Shown here piece by piece: positions 33,548 to 42,470 of a stretch of 64,000 bases of DNA. The DNA comes from Pelagicoccus mobilis (GTDB taxonomy: Bacteria; Verrucomicrobiota; Verrucomicrobiia; Opitutales; Opitutaceae). Every line of letters begins with the position of its first letter. Position 1 is the first letter of the stretch. The DNA lies in contig NZ_JAENIL010000031.1 of the NCBI RefSeq assembly GCF_016595505.1, forward strand, positions 32,137 through 96,136. The letters are read 5' to 3'. The notes under the pieces were generated by a model. The model saw only the letters and a list, made by a program, of their open reading frames with translations, was not told the origin of the DNA and did not search any database. A program made the translations under genes and the position numbers.

Positions 33548-34339
33548 TTACTTGAATCCCTCTTCGCCTGCGGCATGCAACGAATCGCCGCATTTCTCGA
33601 TTTTCTCAGGAGCGTCTTCAATCGGAATATTCGGGGCTTCGTCTTTCCAAATACTCCCTTGAGGAGCCGCCCAACGAACAGCGTTTATCAGTACCCGACG
33701 TACGTTCTTGTCATAATAGATCGGATACGTTTCATGACCCGGCCGAAAGTAGAAGATCTTTCCGTTGCCACGATTCCAGCAACAACCGGATCGAAATACC
33801 TCTCCCCCCTCAAACCAGGATACAAACACCTGTTCGTCCGGAGCTGGAATTCCAAAAGGCTCACCATACATCTCCGTCTGCTCAAGCTCAATATACTTGT
33901 CGACTCCTTGAGCTATCGGATGGCCCGGATTGCAAACCCACAAGCGCTCTTTCTCTCCAGCCTCACGCCAAGTCAAGGAACAGGTCGTCCCCATCATCCT
34001 TTTGAAAATCTTGGAATAGTGGCCCGAATGCAGAACGATAAGCCCCATTCCCTCTAGCACACGCTTCTGGACGCGATCTACGATTTCGTCCGGCACATCT
34101 CCATGAGCGCAGTGTCCCCACCAGGTCAATACGTCCGTATTGGCGAGACGCTCCTCGGTAAGCCCACACTCGTCTTCCTGCAAAGTTGCGGTCCCGACCT
34201 CAAGTTCGGGCCCCAGCTCCCTCAGCGCTTCCGCAATCGTCGCGTGCATCCCCTCCGGATATAGACGGCCGACCACTTCGTTCGTGTGCTCGTGCACGTT
34301 TTCCCCCCAAACAACTACGTTCAGTTTCTTGCTATTCAT
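33548..34339 (-). CDS. ThuA-like protein
   Basis: 263 residues of the trehalose-utilisation ThuA family, a class I glutamine amidotransferase-like fold. Motifs include [44 protein letters not shown] and [17 protein letters not shown]. It sits 21 bases after a Gfo/Idh gene, reproducing the rhizobial thuB-thuA pair, in which disaccharides are converted to 3-keto forms. Cytoplasmic. The biochemical step of ThuA itself is not settled in the literature I know, so I do not assign one. Confidence 0.85.
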   Translation of the reverse strand: MNSKKLNVVVWGENVHEHTNEVVGRLYPEGMHATIAEALRELGPELEVGTATLQEDECGLTEERLANTDVLTWWGHCAHGDVPDEIVDRVQKRVLEGMGLIVLHSGHYSKIFKRMMGTTCSLTWREAGEKERLWVCNPGHPIAQGVDKYIELEQTEMYGEPFGIPAPDEQVFVSWFEGGEVFRSGCCWNRGNGKIFYFRPGHETYPIYYDKNVRRVLINAVRWAAPQGSIWKDEAPNIPIEDAPEKIEKCGDSLHAAGEEGFK

Positions 34340-34360
34340 TTCAATCGATTCTAAAATTTT

Positions 34361-35428
34361 CTACACCTCGAGAGCAGCTACCGAGCTGTTCCCGAATACG
34401 ACTTCACGGCCGCTTGCGGCGCTTTGATAAAGCCCATCGAGCACCTTTTGGATTCTCAAACCATCATCGACGTCCACTGGGAATGGTCTTCCTTCCTTCA
34501 CGCAAGACACCATCTCCTGGTAAGGATCGCTCGCGTTGTACGTATTCAGCTCAACCCTACCAGTCAGGTACTGCCCCGCTTCCGAACGAGCAAAGCGAGC
34601 CTCGAACTCGTAGCCCTCCCCAATATTCTGATGGATGAGAGTTCCTCGCTCGCCCATAACTCGCGTCAACATATCCTCCTGCTTTTCCTGCAGACCAGCC
34701 CAAGAAGCCTCCAGCAACAAAGAGGCCCCATTTTCGAATTTCACCATGCCTGAGGCTAAATCCTCGACATCGAATTCCTTGCCCTCAGCTGCAGCGCGGC
34801 CGCGACCGATACGTTCATGCACTGCCCCCGAAACGCTCACTGGTTCCGGAGAGCCCATTAGCCACATTGCTAAATCAATCCGGTGCACCCCAAGATCGAT
34901 CAAGGGTCCACCGCCCGACTGGCCTCGTTTACCGAACCATCCACCGAAGCGTGGAAAACCGTCTCTTCGAAGCCAACGTGTATATCCGTGGTAAGCCTCG
35001 CCTATAAATCCATCGTCAACCAGCTGCTTTAGCGCCTGACCCGCAGGACTAAAACGATAGCTCAAATTCAAGCCGAGCTGTCTTCCGCAGCGCTGGGCGA
35101 CTTCCTTCATTCGCTCCCCTTCCTCGACACTCATCGCCAAGGGTTTCTCGCAAAGCACATGAGCCCCGCTTTCCATCGCATCGATCGCCACTTTCTCGTG
35201 CAAAAAGTTCGGCAACGCCACACTTACGATATCAGGCTTGGTCGCCTCTAGCATCTCCGAGTAATCCTCGAAAAGGGCTTCTACTTCCAGCTCCTTGCCC
35301 ATCTCCTGGAGAAGCTCGTTGTTGAGTTCCGCCAAGCCGACGAGCTCGATGTCGTCTCGCTTTCTAAAGCCATAGGCATGGTGGCGCCCCATTCCGAGGC
35401 CGATCACTGCGCATTTCACTTTCGACAT
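34361..35428 (-). CDS. Gfo/Idh/MocA-family oxidoreductase (ThuB-like by context)
   Basis: 355 residues: KCAVIGLGMGRHHAYGFRK Rossmann start, GAHVLCEKPLAMSVEEG (catalytic Lys), and GGPLIDLGVHRIDLAMWLMG in the C-terminal domain. It would oxidise a sugar with NAD(P). It leads an operon with a ThuA-like protein (21-base gap) and a GH140-like hydrolase (30-base gap), and the thuB-thuA-like order supports a 3-keto-sugar role. Two operator-like sites lie 73-158 bases upstream. Confidence 0.9.
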   Translation of the reverse strand: MSKVKCAVIGLGMGRHHAYGFRKRDDIELVGLAELNNELLQEMGKELEVEALFEDYSEMLEATKPDIVSVALPNFLHEKVAIDAMESGAHVLCEKPLAMSVEEGERMKEVAQRCGRQLGLNLSYRFSPAGQALKQLVDDGFIGEAYHGYTRWLRRDGFPRFGGWFGKRGQSGGGPLIDLGVHRIDLAMWLMGSPEPVSVSGAVHERIGRGRAAAEGKEFDVEDLASGMVKFENGASLLLEASWAGLQEKQEDMLTRVMGERGTLIHQNIGEGYEFEARFARSEAGQYLTGRVELNTYNASDPYQEMVSCVKEGRPFPVDVDDGLRIQKVLDGLYQSAASGREVVFGNSSVAALEV

Positions 35429-35500
35429 AATCTATTCCAATGAATCGGGTTAAAACGAACTCATGCCAGCTCACCGCCAATGGCGAAAGCAGAGAAACAC

Positions 35501-35512
35501 TTATCACGTAAT
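35501..35512 (+). promoter_or_regulatory. Operator-like site TTATCACGTAAT, thuBA-like/sulfatase gap
   Basis: TTATCACGTAAT differs from the consensus at two positions; about 73 bases before the Gfo/Idh start. Confidence 0.45.
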
Positions 35513-35574
35513 CCCAGCCTGCTCCCAATTTCGTCTTCGGCTCTCCCTATCACTCCCAAAGTGATTCCAATCTC

Positions 35575-35586
35575 AAGTCGCGTAAA
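35575..35586 (+). promoter_or_regulatory. Operator-like half-site AAGTCGCGTAAA
   Basis: The right half CGCGTAAAAC matches the 2996-3005 site exactly; the left half is degenerate. Confidence 0.4.
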
Positions 35587-35922
35587 ACTCCCCGAGACCG
35601 ACGCCTAGCCCTTAGAGGGCCAAATACGGCCCATCGCAAAGCCCCCAAAAATCAACCTAAGCTTGATTCATGCCCCCAATCAGACCGGGAACACGATCGA
35701 AACCAGAACCAACACCACCTACTTTTGAATCTTTATTCGCTTTCAGTGCAAAACCTTCGGAGCACACATGAACAAATGAGATTTCAGCCCACTCTTCCTG
35801 CTTGAAGATGCAACCTAGACAAAAATTCATTCTAGCATAACGCGATAAACGTACAACAGAATCGCAAACGGCAATGATAGCCATGAAACGTCTAGTGCTG
35901 TTACCTTCACCCAACTAAGCTG

Positions 35923-37428
35923 ATGTCCTGCGAAACCCGAGCGCCCAATCTACTCTTTATCATGACCGATCAGCAGCGTTTCGACGCTCTGTCATGCCAC
36001 AACGGAGTAGCTCGAACGCCAAACCTCGATGCTCTAGCCGCTCAGGGAGCTGATCTGCGAAAACACTACTCCCAAGCTCCCGTCTGCGTGCCATCTCGCT
36101 GTACGATTTTCTCCGGACGCTACCCGCACTCCACAAACGTATTGGAAAACTTCGTACGCTATCCTTCCGGAGAGGACCACCTCTTCTCTATCCTCAAAGA
36201 AGCCGGCTACCATCTGTCGTACTTCGGGAAGAACCACCTTCTCGAAGACGATGAATTCCGAGCTAACCTAAACGTATTTGAAACCTTCTCAGAACACAGC
36301 GACGACTCCCAACGCAAAGCCTATCAAGAACTGGAAGAGCGATCGCTCCAACGACTCGAATCAATCGGCAGCTACGCATCCTCCGAATACCACGACTTTC
36401 CAGATATGGCCACGACCTCTGGCCTGATCGCCACCAGCGTCGCGACCGCTATCCGTGTCGCTCCCCACGATCGCCCCTGGTCAATCACCGCATCGTTCTA
36501 CGACCCTCATGTGCCCCATCTCGCTCCCAAGCGCTTCGAGAAAGAGTATCCACCAAAGGATATACAGATTCCAATCAATCCGAACGAGAACCTGAAGGAC
36601 AAAGCTCCCAGAGTCGCCCTCAAGCAAGAAGCTCAAGGCGCCCTTCGGGCCAGTTTGCAAGAGAAACGGCTCTATTCCTCTGTCTACTACTCGATGTGCA
36701 GCTATGTTGACGAACTCATCGGGGACATCATCGAAGAACTTGGCAAACGCGAGGACGCTGAGAATACCATTATCGTATTCCTTTCCGACCACGGGGACTT
36801 CAACTGGGACCACGGACTCTGCAAGAAGGATCTTCTACTCTACGAAAGCCTCCTTCACGTTCCTTGCATCATCAGCTGGCCTGGAAAGATCCCCCCGCAA
36901 GTCGTCGACAAAACGTTTACGGAGCATGCTGATATCGTCCCCACCCTTCTCGAACTCGCCTCCATACCAAGACCTCCGACAATCCAAGGAAAATCGATGG
37001 TACCTTTGCTCGAGCAGCAAACCGCATCGCATCGCAAAAGCACTCATGCCGAGGTCTGCTACCCGGACATGCGCAATCCCTTCTCTACGTATCCAGAGTT
37101 CATAGACGCTTTGAACGATGCCAAGAAGAACGGGGATCCTCTAGGTCAATCGACCTCCTTCAACATCCCTGGCGATTATACGAAATCTATCCGCACTGAA
37201 GATTGGACCTATATCTGGTACGGAAACGGATACGAAGAACTCTATGATGCCAATAACGACCCAAAGGAGGAACGCAATCTCGCATCAGAACCGACCGAGG
37301 AAACGCGGCTACTCTGCCAAAAGTTGAGACTCGAACTATTCGACTGGTTCCTTCATACGGCCCCCGTCGCTAGGAAATCCGTTCCTAGCAAGACGCGCAA
37401 TTCTTCCAACTCCTGGATACATCCCTAA
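35923..37428 (+). CDS. Sulfatase without an obvious signal peptide
   Basis: 501 residues of the alkaline phosphatase/sulfatase superfamily: NLLFIMTDQQRFD (metal ligands), then the formylglycine site C55-V-P-S-R with GRYPHS following, and FLSDHGDFNWDHGLCKKD plus VPCIISWPGKIPP further on. The Cys-x-Pro-x-Arg site means it needs an anaerobic or FGE-type maturase not seen in this window. No N-terminal hydrophobic segment is visible, so it would work in the cytoplasm on imported sulfated sugars, unlike most marine sulfatases. The stop overlaps that of the converging DASS gene by three bases. It is the only sulfatase here, so sulfation is probably a minor decoration. Confidence 0.9.
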   Translation: MSCETRAPNLLFIMTDQQRFDALSCHNGVARTPNLDALAAQGADLRKHYSQAPVCVPSRCTIFSGRYPHSTNVLENFVRYPSGEDHLFSILKEAGYHLSYFGKNHLLEDDEFRANLNVFETFSEHSDDSQRKAYQELEERSLQRLESIGSYASSEYHDFPDMATTSGLIATSVATAIRVAPHDRPWSITASFYDPHVPHLAPKRFEKEYPPKDIQIPINPNENLKDKAPRVALKQEAQGALRASLQEKRLYSSVYYSMCSYVDELIGDIIEELGKREDAENTIIVFLSDHGDFNWDHGLCKKDLLLYESLLHVPCIISWPGKIPPQVVDKTFTEHADIVPTLLELASIPRPPTIQGKSMVPLLEQQTASHRKSTHAEVCYPDMRNPFSTYPEFIDALNDAKKNGDPLGQSTSFNIPGDYTKSIRTEDWTYIWYGNGYEELYDANNDPKEERNLASEPTEETRLLCQKLRLELFDWFLHTAPVARKSVPSKTRNSSNSWIHP

Positions 37429-38849
37429 AACACCAAGGGTAAAAGCCACTTGGAAAACGCCACCAGCAAGGCCACCGAAACTAGGTTCAAATAAATCCCT
37501 GCTCGCATCATTTGGCTGATCTTCAATTCCCCAGAAGCGAACACAATCGCGTTCGGCGGGGTTGCCACAGGCAACATAAACGCGCAGCTCGCCACCACCG
37601 CCGTGGGAATCGCAAGCAACAAGGGCGACTCCCCTAGCGTCAAGGCGATCGGCCCCATCAATGGCAACAATCCCGCAGTGGTAGCCGTGTTGCTGGTTAC
37701 TTCTGTAAGAAACACGACAACCAACGCGACGACCGCAACCACCCAAATCGTCCCCATGCCTGAAAGCCCTTCAAACAAGCCGCCAACATAAGTCGCTAAG
37801 CCGGAGGACTTCATCAATGAAGCCAAAGCTAAACCGCCACCAAACAACAGCAGAACCCCCCATGGGACGCTCCCAGTATCCTTCCACTCCAACAAGCCTT
37901 TCCCTTCCCGCCTCCCAGACGGAACGATGAATAGCAAAAGAGCCGCTGCCATAGCGATTCCTGTATCCGAGACAGCAAGACCTAACCACTCGTTCAAATG
38001 GGATCGAAAGATCCAACCCAAAGCCGCGACTCCGAAGATCACCGCAACCGCAATTTCATCTCTAGAGATTGCGTCAAGCTTACCAAATCGCTCTTCATCG
38101 CTTTGAGACTCAACAGCGCTCGGCCCAACTCGCTGCATCCTCGCAGTCAAAAGCAGCCAAGTCCCCACCAACATAACGATACTGAAAGGCACTCCAAACA
38201 ACATCCACTGGGCAAACCCGATTTCGATGCCATAGGAATTTTCAAGATAGGCCGCCAACAGAGCATTAGGCGGCGTTCCAATCAAAGTCGCCATTCCCCC
38301 AATACTCGCAGCATAGGCAACGCTAAGAAGCAGTACCGGACCGAATCCAGGCATCGCCTTGCCTTGCTTCACCAGAAAGGAAGCAGTCGAGAGAGCGACT
38401 GGCAACATCATGATGGTAGTCGCCGTATTCGACATCCACATACTTAGGAATGCGGCCACCGCCATCATCCCACCTATTTGGCTACGCGGGCTTGAACTAA
38501 TCGACGATACGACTGCTCGAGCAATACGAAGATGCAGTCCAGTTCGCTCCATCGCGATCGACAACAGAAAGCCCCCTAGAAATAGATAGATCAGCGGATT
38601 CGCATAAGCGCTCGTGACCTCCTTTACAGAAATCAATCCGATCGTAGGGGCGATGACGATCGGCAAAAAAGAAGTTGCCGCTAAGGGCAGGCATTCAGTC
38701 ATCCACCAAATGGCCATCAACATGCCCAATCCAGCAGTCCTCCAGGCCTGTACCGACATTCCCTCGAAAGGCGGTTCGAAACTCAAGCAGCACAGCAAAG
38801 CGAGCAAGCCAAACCAAAAACCGAACCGCTTCCAATTAAGTCTCTTCAT
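37425..38849 (-). CDS. DASS/SLC13-family Na+-coupled anion transporter
   Basis: 474 residues from the ATG at 38849; a TTG 12 codons upstream is a weaker alternative. Multiple hydrophobic helices carry the family's paired signatures: MSNTATTIMMLPVALSTASF with SIGGMATLIGTPPNALLAA in the first half, and TEVTSNTATTAGLLPLMGPI with SCAFMLPVATPPNAIVFASG in the second. Family members import di- and tricarboxylates or sulfate with sodium. Here it may take up an acidic breakdown product, or sulfate. An operator-like site lies about 50 bases upstream, placing it with the glycan genes. Confidence 0.9.
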   Translation of the reverse strand: MKRLNWKRFGFWFGLLALLCCLSFEPPFEGMSVQAWRTAGLGMLMAIWWMTECLPLAATSFLPIVIAPTIGLISVKEVTSAYANPLIYLFLGGFLLSIAMERTGLHLRIARAVVSSISSSPRSQIGGMMAVAAFLSMWMSNTATTIMMLPVALSTASFLVKQGKAMPGFGPVLLLSVAYAASIGGMATLIGTPPNALLAAYLENSYGIEIGFAQWMLFGVPFSIVMLVGTWLLLTARMQRVGPSAVESQSDEERFGKLDAISRDEIAVAVIFGVAALGWIFRSHLNEWLGLAVSDTGIAMAAALLLFIVPSGRREGKGLLEWKDTGSVPWGVLLLFGGGLALASLMKSSGLATYVGGLFEGLSGMGTIWVVAVVALVVVFLTEVTSNTATTAGLLPLMGPIALTLGESPLLLAIPTAVVASCAFMLPVATPPNAIVFASGELKISQMMRAGIYLNLVSVALLVAFSKWLLPLVF

Positions 38850-38898
38850 CCAGAAGGAGTCACAGAGACACAGCTCCCCTATCAAAACCTAAAACAAA

Positions 38899-38910
38899 TC
38901 ATCCCGTAAA
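38899..38910 (+). promoter_or_regulatory. Operator-like site TCATCCCGTAAA before the DASS transporter
   Basis: TCATCCCGTAAA is identical to the first TonB-receptor site at 19217-19228. A further half-site TTACGCG lies at 38924-38930. Confidence 0.55.
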
Positions 38911-38944
38911 GCGGCGAGCGACCTTACGCGTCTCCACTTTGTCG

Positions 38945-39466
38945 TTACTTGTTCTCAGGTGAGTCCTCAGTCGGATCAACGACCAGCCGATGTCCCTCGT
39001 CAAAGATCCAAGTCTCTTCGTAGTCGACCTCAAAGAGATGCCCGTCCGGATCCTTAAAGTAGCCGGCGACTCCCCAATGTGTTCTAGTCGCAGACTTCAC
39101 CAAAACGCCTCCGGCATCTACCGCTTTGGCCAAAATCCTTGGAACCTCCTCGGCAGATCTCGCGAGATAGATCAACCCTACCCCAGAAAAGCCAGTCCCA
39201 ACAGAGCTTGAATACAACGAATCCTTAGCAAAGTCCTCCCTTGAGATCAGAGCCAACGCGTATCCACCCAAATCGAACTTCACGAAACCTTCATCACTCG
39301 ATTCCGCACGTTTCCACCCAAGCTCTTCGTAGAACTGAGCAGACCGTTGCACATTCTCCACTCCCAGGAGGATCAAATGCAATCGCTGGCTTGGACGAGT
39401 AGGCTCATTTCCACTCGACTCAAATTCACTCCCTACCGGGGCCGATAGCATCTCTTTGTCTTCCAT
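38945..39466 (-). CDS. VOC-family (glyoxalase/bleomycin-resistance-like) protein
   Basis: 173 residues. The core is one betaalphabeta-betabetabeta pair: RLHLILLGVENVQRSAQFYEELGW, then KFDLGGYALALISRE, and the second half GLIYLARSAEEVPRIL to WGVAGYFKDPDGHLFEVDYEE. VOC proteins bind a divalent metal and act as isomerases, dioxygenases or resistance proteins; nothing here picks one. The first about 25 residues are likely disordered. It lies 96 bases upstream of the DASS start on the same strand and is divergent from the ThuA-like gene at 39.6 kb. Confidence 0.8.
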   Translation of the reverse strand: MEDKEMLSAPVGSEFESSGNEPTRPSQRLHLILLGVENVQRSAQFYEELGWKRAESSDEGFVKFDLGGYALALISREDFAKDSLYSSSVGTGFSGVGLIYLARSAEEVPRILAKAVDAGGVLVKSATRTHWGVAGYFKDPDGHLFEVDYEETWIFDEGHRLVVDPTEDSPENK

Positions 39467-39537
39467 AACACATACAGTTCTCGTCGATGGACTATTACAT
39501 CAAGAAATCTTCTCAACGAATACACTCATTTGCGTAT

Positions 39538-39576
39538 GAAACCCGTAAAACGACGCCACACGACTTAACGCGAAAA
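39538..39576. promoter_or_regulatory. Pair of operator-like sites before the ThuA-like/CE7 genes
   Basis: GAAACCCGTAAA (39538-39549, plus) and TTAACGCGAAAA (39565-39576; TTTTCGCGTTAA on the minus strand, like the 2992 site) are 27 bases apart in opposite orientation. Confidence 0.5.
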
Positions 39577-39642
39577 GCAAAACCTGCTCTAGCGTCTCGA
39601 GAAGGCCGTCGATCCAATTCATCTCTCAAAATCATTCTCAAG

Positions 39643-40305
39643 GTGCACAAAATACTCTTCCTCGCAGACGATCACTTCTCAGCTCGACCGGGATACGCGC
39701 TCTACAAAGCCCTCCGTCACACACATAATATCGACTTTTTCGAAAACGAGTGGAGCGCCCTCGATTTGCGCGGCCCCATCGAAAGCGCGGATCTTCTTGT
39801 CCTGAACATGATCCACAGCACCGGCGACCATCCAACGCCCACGGAGACTCATGCTGAGAGCGTAAGGCACTATTTGCAAAAAAGGAAGCCGCTGCTCCTT
39901 CTCCACGGAGCATCCGCCGCCTTCTGGCCCTACGATTGGTGGCGCAGAAATGTAGGACTACGGTGGGTACGACAAGACGATCCCGGTAACGCTCCCCCTT
40001 CCACACACCCCGTACAACCCTATTTGCTCAGACGACCCGATCCCGCACCCCCACTATCCCAATCGCTGAAGGAAGCCGACTTCCCTACAGACGAAATCTA
40101 TATCAACCTACAGCCCGAAGGTGAAATATCCCCTCTCTTGCACACGGAACTGGACGACAAGACCTACGTCCAAGCCTATTTATCGACCACGCAATGGGGC
40201 GGCTCGGTAGCCTGCTACTTGCCCGGACACTCTTCAGAAGTAGTAACCCATCCATCGAGTATTCACAACGTAAACACGCTTATACAACATCTGCTTCAAT
40301 CTTGA
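39643..40305 (+). CDS. Second ThuA-like protein
   Basis: About 220 residues from a GTG at 39643 (VHKILFLADDHFSARPGYAL). The frame is open upstream to 39487, but that part runs through the operator-like sites and reads as low-quality protein, so I prefer the later start; no good ribosome site decides it. Features of the ThuA/glutamine amidotransferase-like fold: SADLLVLNMIHSTGDH, PLLLLHGASAAFWPYDWWR, VACYLPGHSSEVV. It is more divergent and shorter than the copy at 33.5 kb. A CE7 esterase follows 25 bases downstream. Confidence 0.7.
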   Translation: MHKILFLADDHFSARPGYALYKALRHTHNIDFFENEWSALDLRGPIESADLLVLNMIHSTGDHPTPTETHAESVRHYLQKRKPLLLLHGASAAFWPYDWWRRNVGLRWVRQDDPGNAPPSTHPVQPYLLRRPDPAPPLSQSLKEADFPTDEIYINLQPEGEISPLLHTELDDKTYVQAYLSTTQWGGSVACYLPGHSSEVVTHPSSIHNVNTLIQHLLQS

Positions 40306-40330
40306 TGCTCCTCACATCGCCACACGCTCC

Positions 40331-41296
40331 ATGCCGATCCTAGACAAACCGCTGCCCGAACTTAGAACTTATCAAGGCATCAATCCGTGCCCTCAGGACT
40401 TCGACTCCTTTTGGGACGAGAGCCTCGCCGAATTAGACCAGATCGCACCAGAACCGGAACTGGTTCCCAACCAGACGCTCACCCTACAGCATGCAGAGTG
40501 TTTCGACCTACGCTTCACCAGCGTCGGAGGAGCTCGGATATACGCGAAATATATTAAACCGAAAAACGCAAGCAACTGCCCGGCAACGCTCGCTTTTCAC
40601 GGTTACAGTTTGGAATCCGGCGACTGGAGCGAAAAACTCTCATTCGTCATCCAGGGCCACGCGGTAGCCTCCATGGATTGCCGAGGTCAAGGCGGTCTTT
40701 CCGAAGACGTCGGCAGCGTAAAAGGCACAACCCTACGTGGACACATCGTCAGAGGCCTAGAAGACCCTGACCCGAAAAATCTCCTCTACCGTTCCCATTT
40801 TCTGGATACCGTACAACTCGCTCGCGTGGTTGCCTCGTTCGACGAAGTGAATGCAGAGCAAATAAGCTGCGTTGGCGGCTCCCAAGGAGGTGGGCTTTCC
40901 CTCGCCTGCGCCGCTCTCTCTCCTCTGATCAAGCGTTGTTCTGCCACCTTCCCTTTCTTGTGCGACTACCAGCGCGTCTGGGAAATGGACCTCGCCAAAG
41001 GAGCTTACGAAGAGCTCAGCTACTTCTTTCGACGTCGAGACCCTACTCACGAAAAGAAGGACGCCATCTTTACGAAGCTTGGTTATATCGATTGCCAACA
41101 CCTAGCGCCCCGCATCACCTCAGAGGTCCTCATGCTCACAGGCCTGATGGACGATATCTGCCCGCCTTCCACCCAATTCGCCGCCTACAATAAGATCCAA
41201 TCCAAGAAAAACGTGATCATCTATCCTGACTACGGACACGAAGGGCTGCCAGGCGGAAACGATACGCCTCTGGAATTTCTCACTCGCCCTTACTAG
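40331..41296 (+). CDS. CE7-family acetyl-xylan esterase / cephalosporin-C deacetylase
   Basis: 321 residues, the usual length of CE7. N-terminus PLPELRTYQGINPCPQDFDSFWDESLAEL is typical, followed by LAFHGYSLESGDWSEKL, ASMDCRGQGG, the nucleophile in CVGGSQGGGLSLA (S184), D274 in GLMDDICPPST and H303 in YPDYGHEG. CE7 enzymes remove acetyl groups from short xylo- or other oligosaccharides inside the cell; there is no signal peptide here. With the BD-FAE-like, SASA and SGNH enzymes, the locus has four candidate deacylases, implying a heavily acetylated substrate. It converges on the ABC permease with a 16-base gap. Confidence 0.92.
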   Translation: MPILDKPLPELRTYQGINPCPQDFDSFWDESLAELDQIAPEPELVPNQTLTLQHAECFDLRFTSVGGARIYAKYIKPKNASNCPATLAFHGYSLESGDWSEKLSFVIQGHAVASMDCRGQGGLSEDVGSVKGTTLRGHIVRGLEDPDPKNLLYRSHFLDTVQLARVVASFDEVNAEQISCVGGSQGGGLSLACAALSPLIKRCSATFPFLCDYQRVWEMDLAKGAYEELSYFFRRRDPTHEKKDAIFTKLGYIDCQHLAPRITSEVLMLTGLMDDICPPSTQFAAYNKIQSKKNVIIYPDYGHEGLPGGNDTPLEFLTRPY

Positions 41297-41312
41297 CGGG
41301 CTCTGTGGCTCA

Positions 41313-42470
41313 TCAACGCTTCGAAGAATACGGATCCGCCGCATCGCGCAGCCCGTCTCCCAGAAAGTTGAAGCACAAGACCGTCAATACGATCATCACT
41401 ACCGGCATCAGCAGCCACGGGTAATTCGATATCGTGCTCAGGTTCAAACAATCCTGCAATAGCACACCCCAACTAATAATTGGAGCCCGCAAACCAAGCC
41501 CTAGAAAACTGAGGGCCGTTTCACCGAGTATCATTCCAGGCACACTCAGAGTCAGGGTGACGATGATATGACTCGCGAAACCGGGCAGCAAATGCTTGAA
41601 GATGATCCGACCATGACTCGCCCCCATCAGCTTAGCCGCGACCACATAGTCCTCGTTCCTCAGTGATAGAATTTTACCTCGAACCACCCGTCCAAGTCCG
41701 GTCCAGTTCAGAAAACTCAATACAATCGTGATCGCCAAATAGACTTTCAACGGCGTCCAAGTATCCGGTAAGATTGCGCCGATCGCCAACCAAAGCGGCA
41801 ATTGTGGGAAAGAGTTGATAATCTCGATGACGCGTTGAATGACCACATCTGTCGTACCGCCGAAGTATCCTGAAACGCCGCCAATCGCCACACCAAGGAT
41901 AAAGGTGATCACAATCGCAACCAATCCGATCGAAAGGCTGATTCTCGAACCGTGCACGATTTTGCTCAACATGTCTCGTCCATAGCGGTCTGTGCCGAGA
42001 AGAGCAAAACGTGGAGCAACCTCACCCGAGGAATTCCCCTTGGCCCACTTGTCGATGTTCACTCCAAAGAAGTGACGATCGCACTCAAAAACTCCAAAAA
42101 GCGAATACGCCTCTCCTCTCACGAAAAAACCCAGAGGAATCGACTCCTCTTCATTTTTCAAATAGTACTTGCGGAGCGTAACTGGATCTTCCTGCAACGT
42201 AAGCACAGGAGAATGCAGGCCTTCGGAAAGACTGAAATTCAATTCCTGCGGGGGGAGATAGGCATAGTCCAAATCCTTTGAATTCGCCCCATACGGAGCG
42301 AAAAATCCCGAAAACGCCGCAACGATGTAGAGCATCAACAGCACCAAACCGCTGATCACAGCCGCTTTGTGCTTACCGAATTTGCGGGACATGAGAGCGA
42401 ATTGAGAATCTCGCCTCACCTCATTCTTAACCGAGGGATCCTCTTGAATTCCTTGTTTCATACGAATCAC
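41313..42470 (-). CDS. Opp/Dpp-type ABC transporter permease (second subunit)
   Basis: 385 residues. TM1 (AVISGLVLLMLYIVAAFSGFFAPYG) is followed by an unusually long periplasmic loop of about 120 residues. The DppC/OppC core then has TM segments and the EAA loop (AAKLMGASHGRIIFKHLLPG), ending LTVLCFNFLGDGLRDAADP, the family C-terminal signature. The start overlaps the stop of the upstream fusion gene (ATGA), so the two are translationally coupled. It would pair with the fused permease to form the membrane channel for oligosaccharide or peptide uptake. ATPases for it are probably the two encoded at 49.9-51.7 kb. Confidence 0.92.
   Translation of the reverse strand: MIRMKQGIQEDPSVKNEVRRDSQFALMSRKFGKHKAAVISGLVLLMLYIVAAFSGFFAPYGANSKDLDYAYLPPQELNFSLSEGLHSPVLTLQEDPVTLRKYYLKNEEESIPLGFFVRGEAYSLFGVFECDRHFFGVNIDKWAKGNSSGEVAPRFALLGTDRYGRDMLSKIVHGSRISLSIGLVAIVITFILGVAIGGVSGYFGGTTDVVIQRVIEIINSFPQLPLWLAIGAILPDTWTPLKVYLAITIVLSFLNWTGLGRVVRGKILSLRNEDYVVAAKLMGASHGRIIFKHLLPGFASHIIVTLTLSVPGMILGETALSFLGLGLRAPIISWGVLLQDCLNLSTISNYPWLLMPVVMIVLTVLCFNFLGDGLRDAADPYSSKR

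Larger units (their letters stand above)
35429..35922. other. 494-base divergent gap between the thuBA-like operon and the sulfatase
   Basis: It contains operator-like sites at 35501 and 35575, a small inverted repeat ATCACT/AGTGAT at about 35549-35565 and a short GCCCT/AGGGC stem near 35609. The half nearest the sulfatase (35640-35922) is more A+T-rich and shows nothing I can name; an 85-codon minus-strand opening there does not look like a gene. Confidence 0.5.

Noticed and set aside
35657..35914. 85-residue minus-strand frame upstream of the sulfatase
   Set aside because: No recognisable features and it fills a likely promoter gap.
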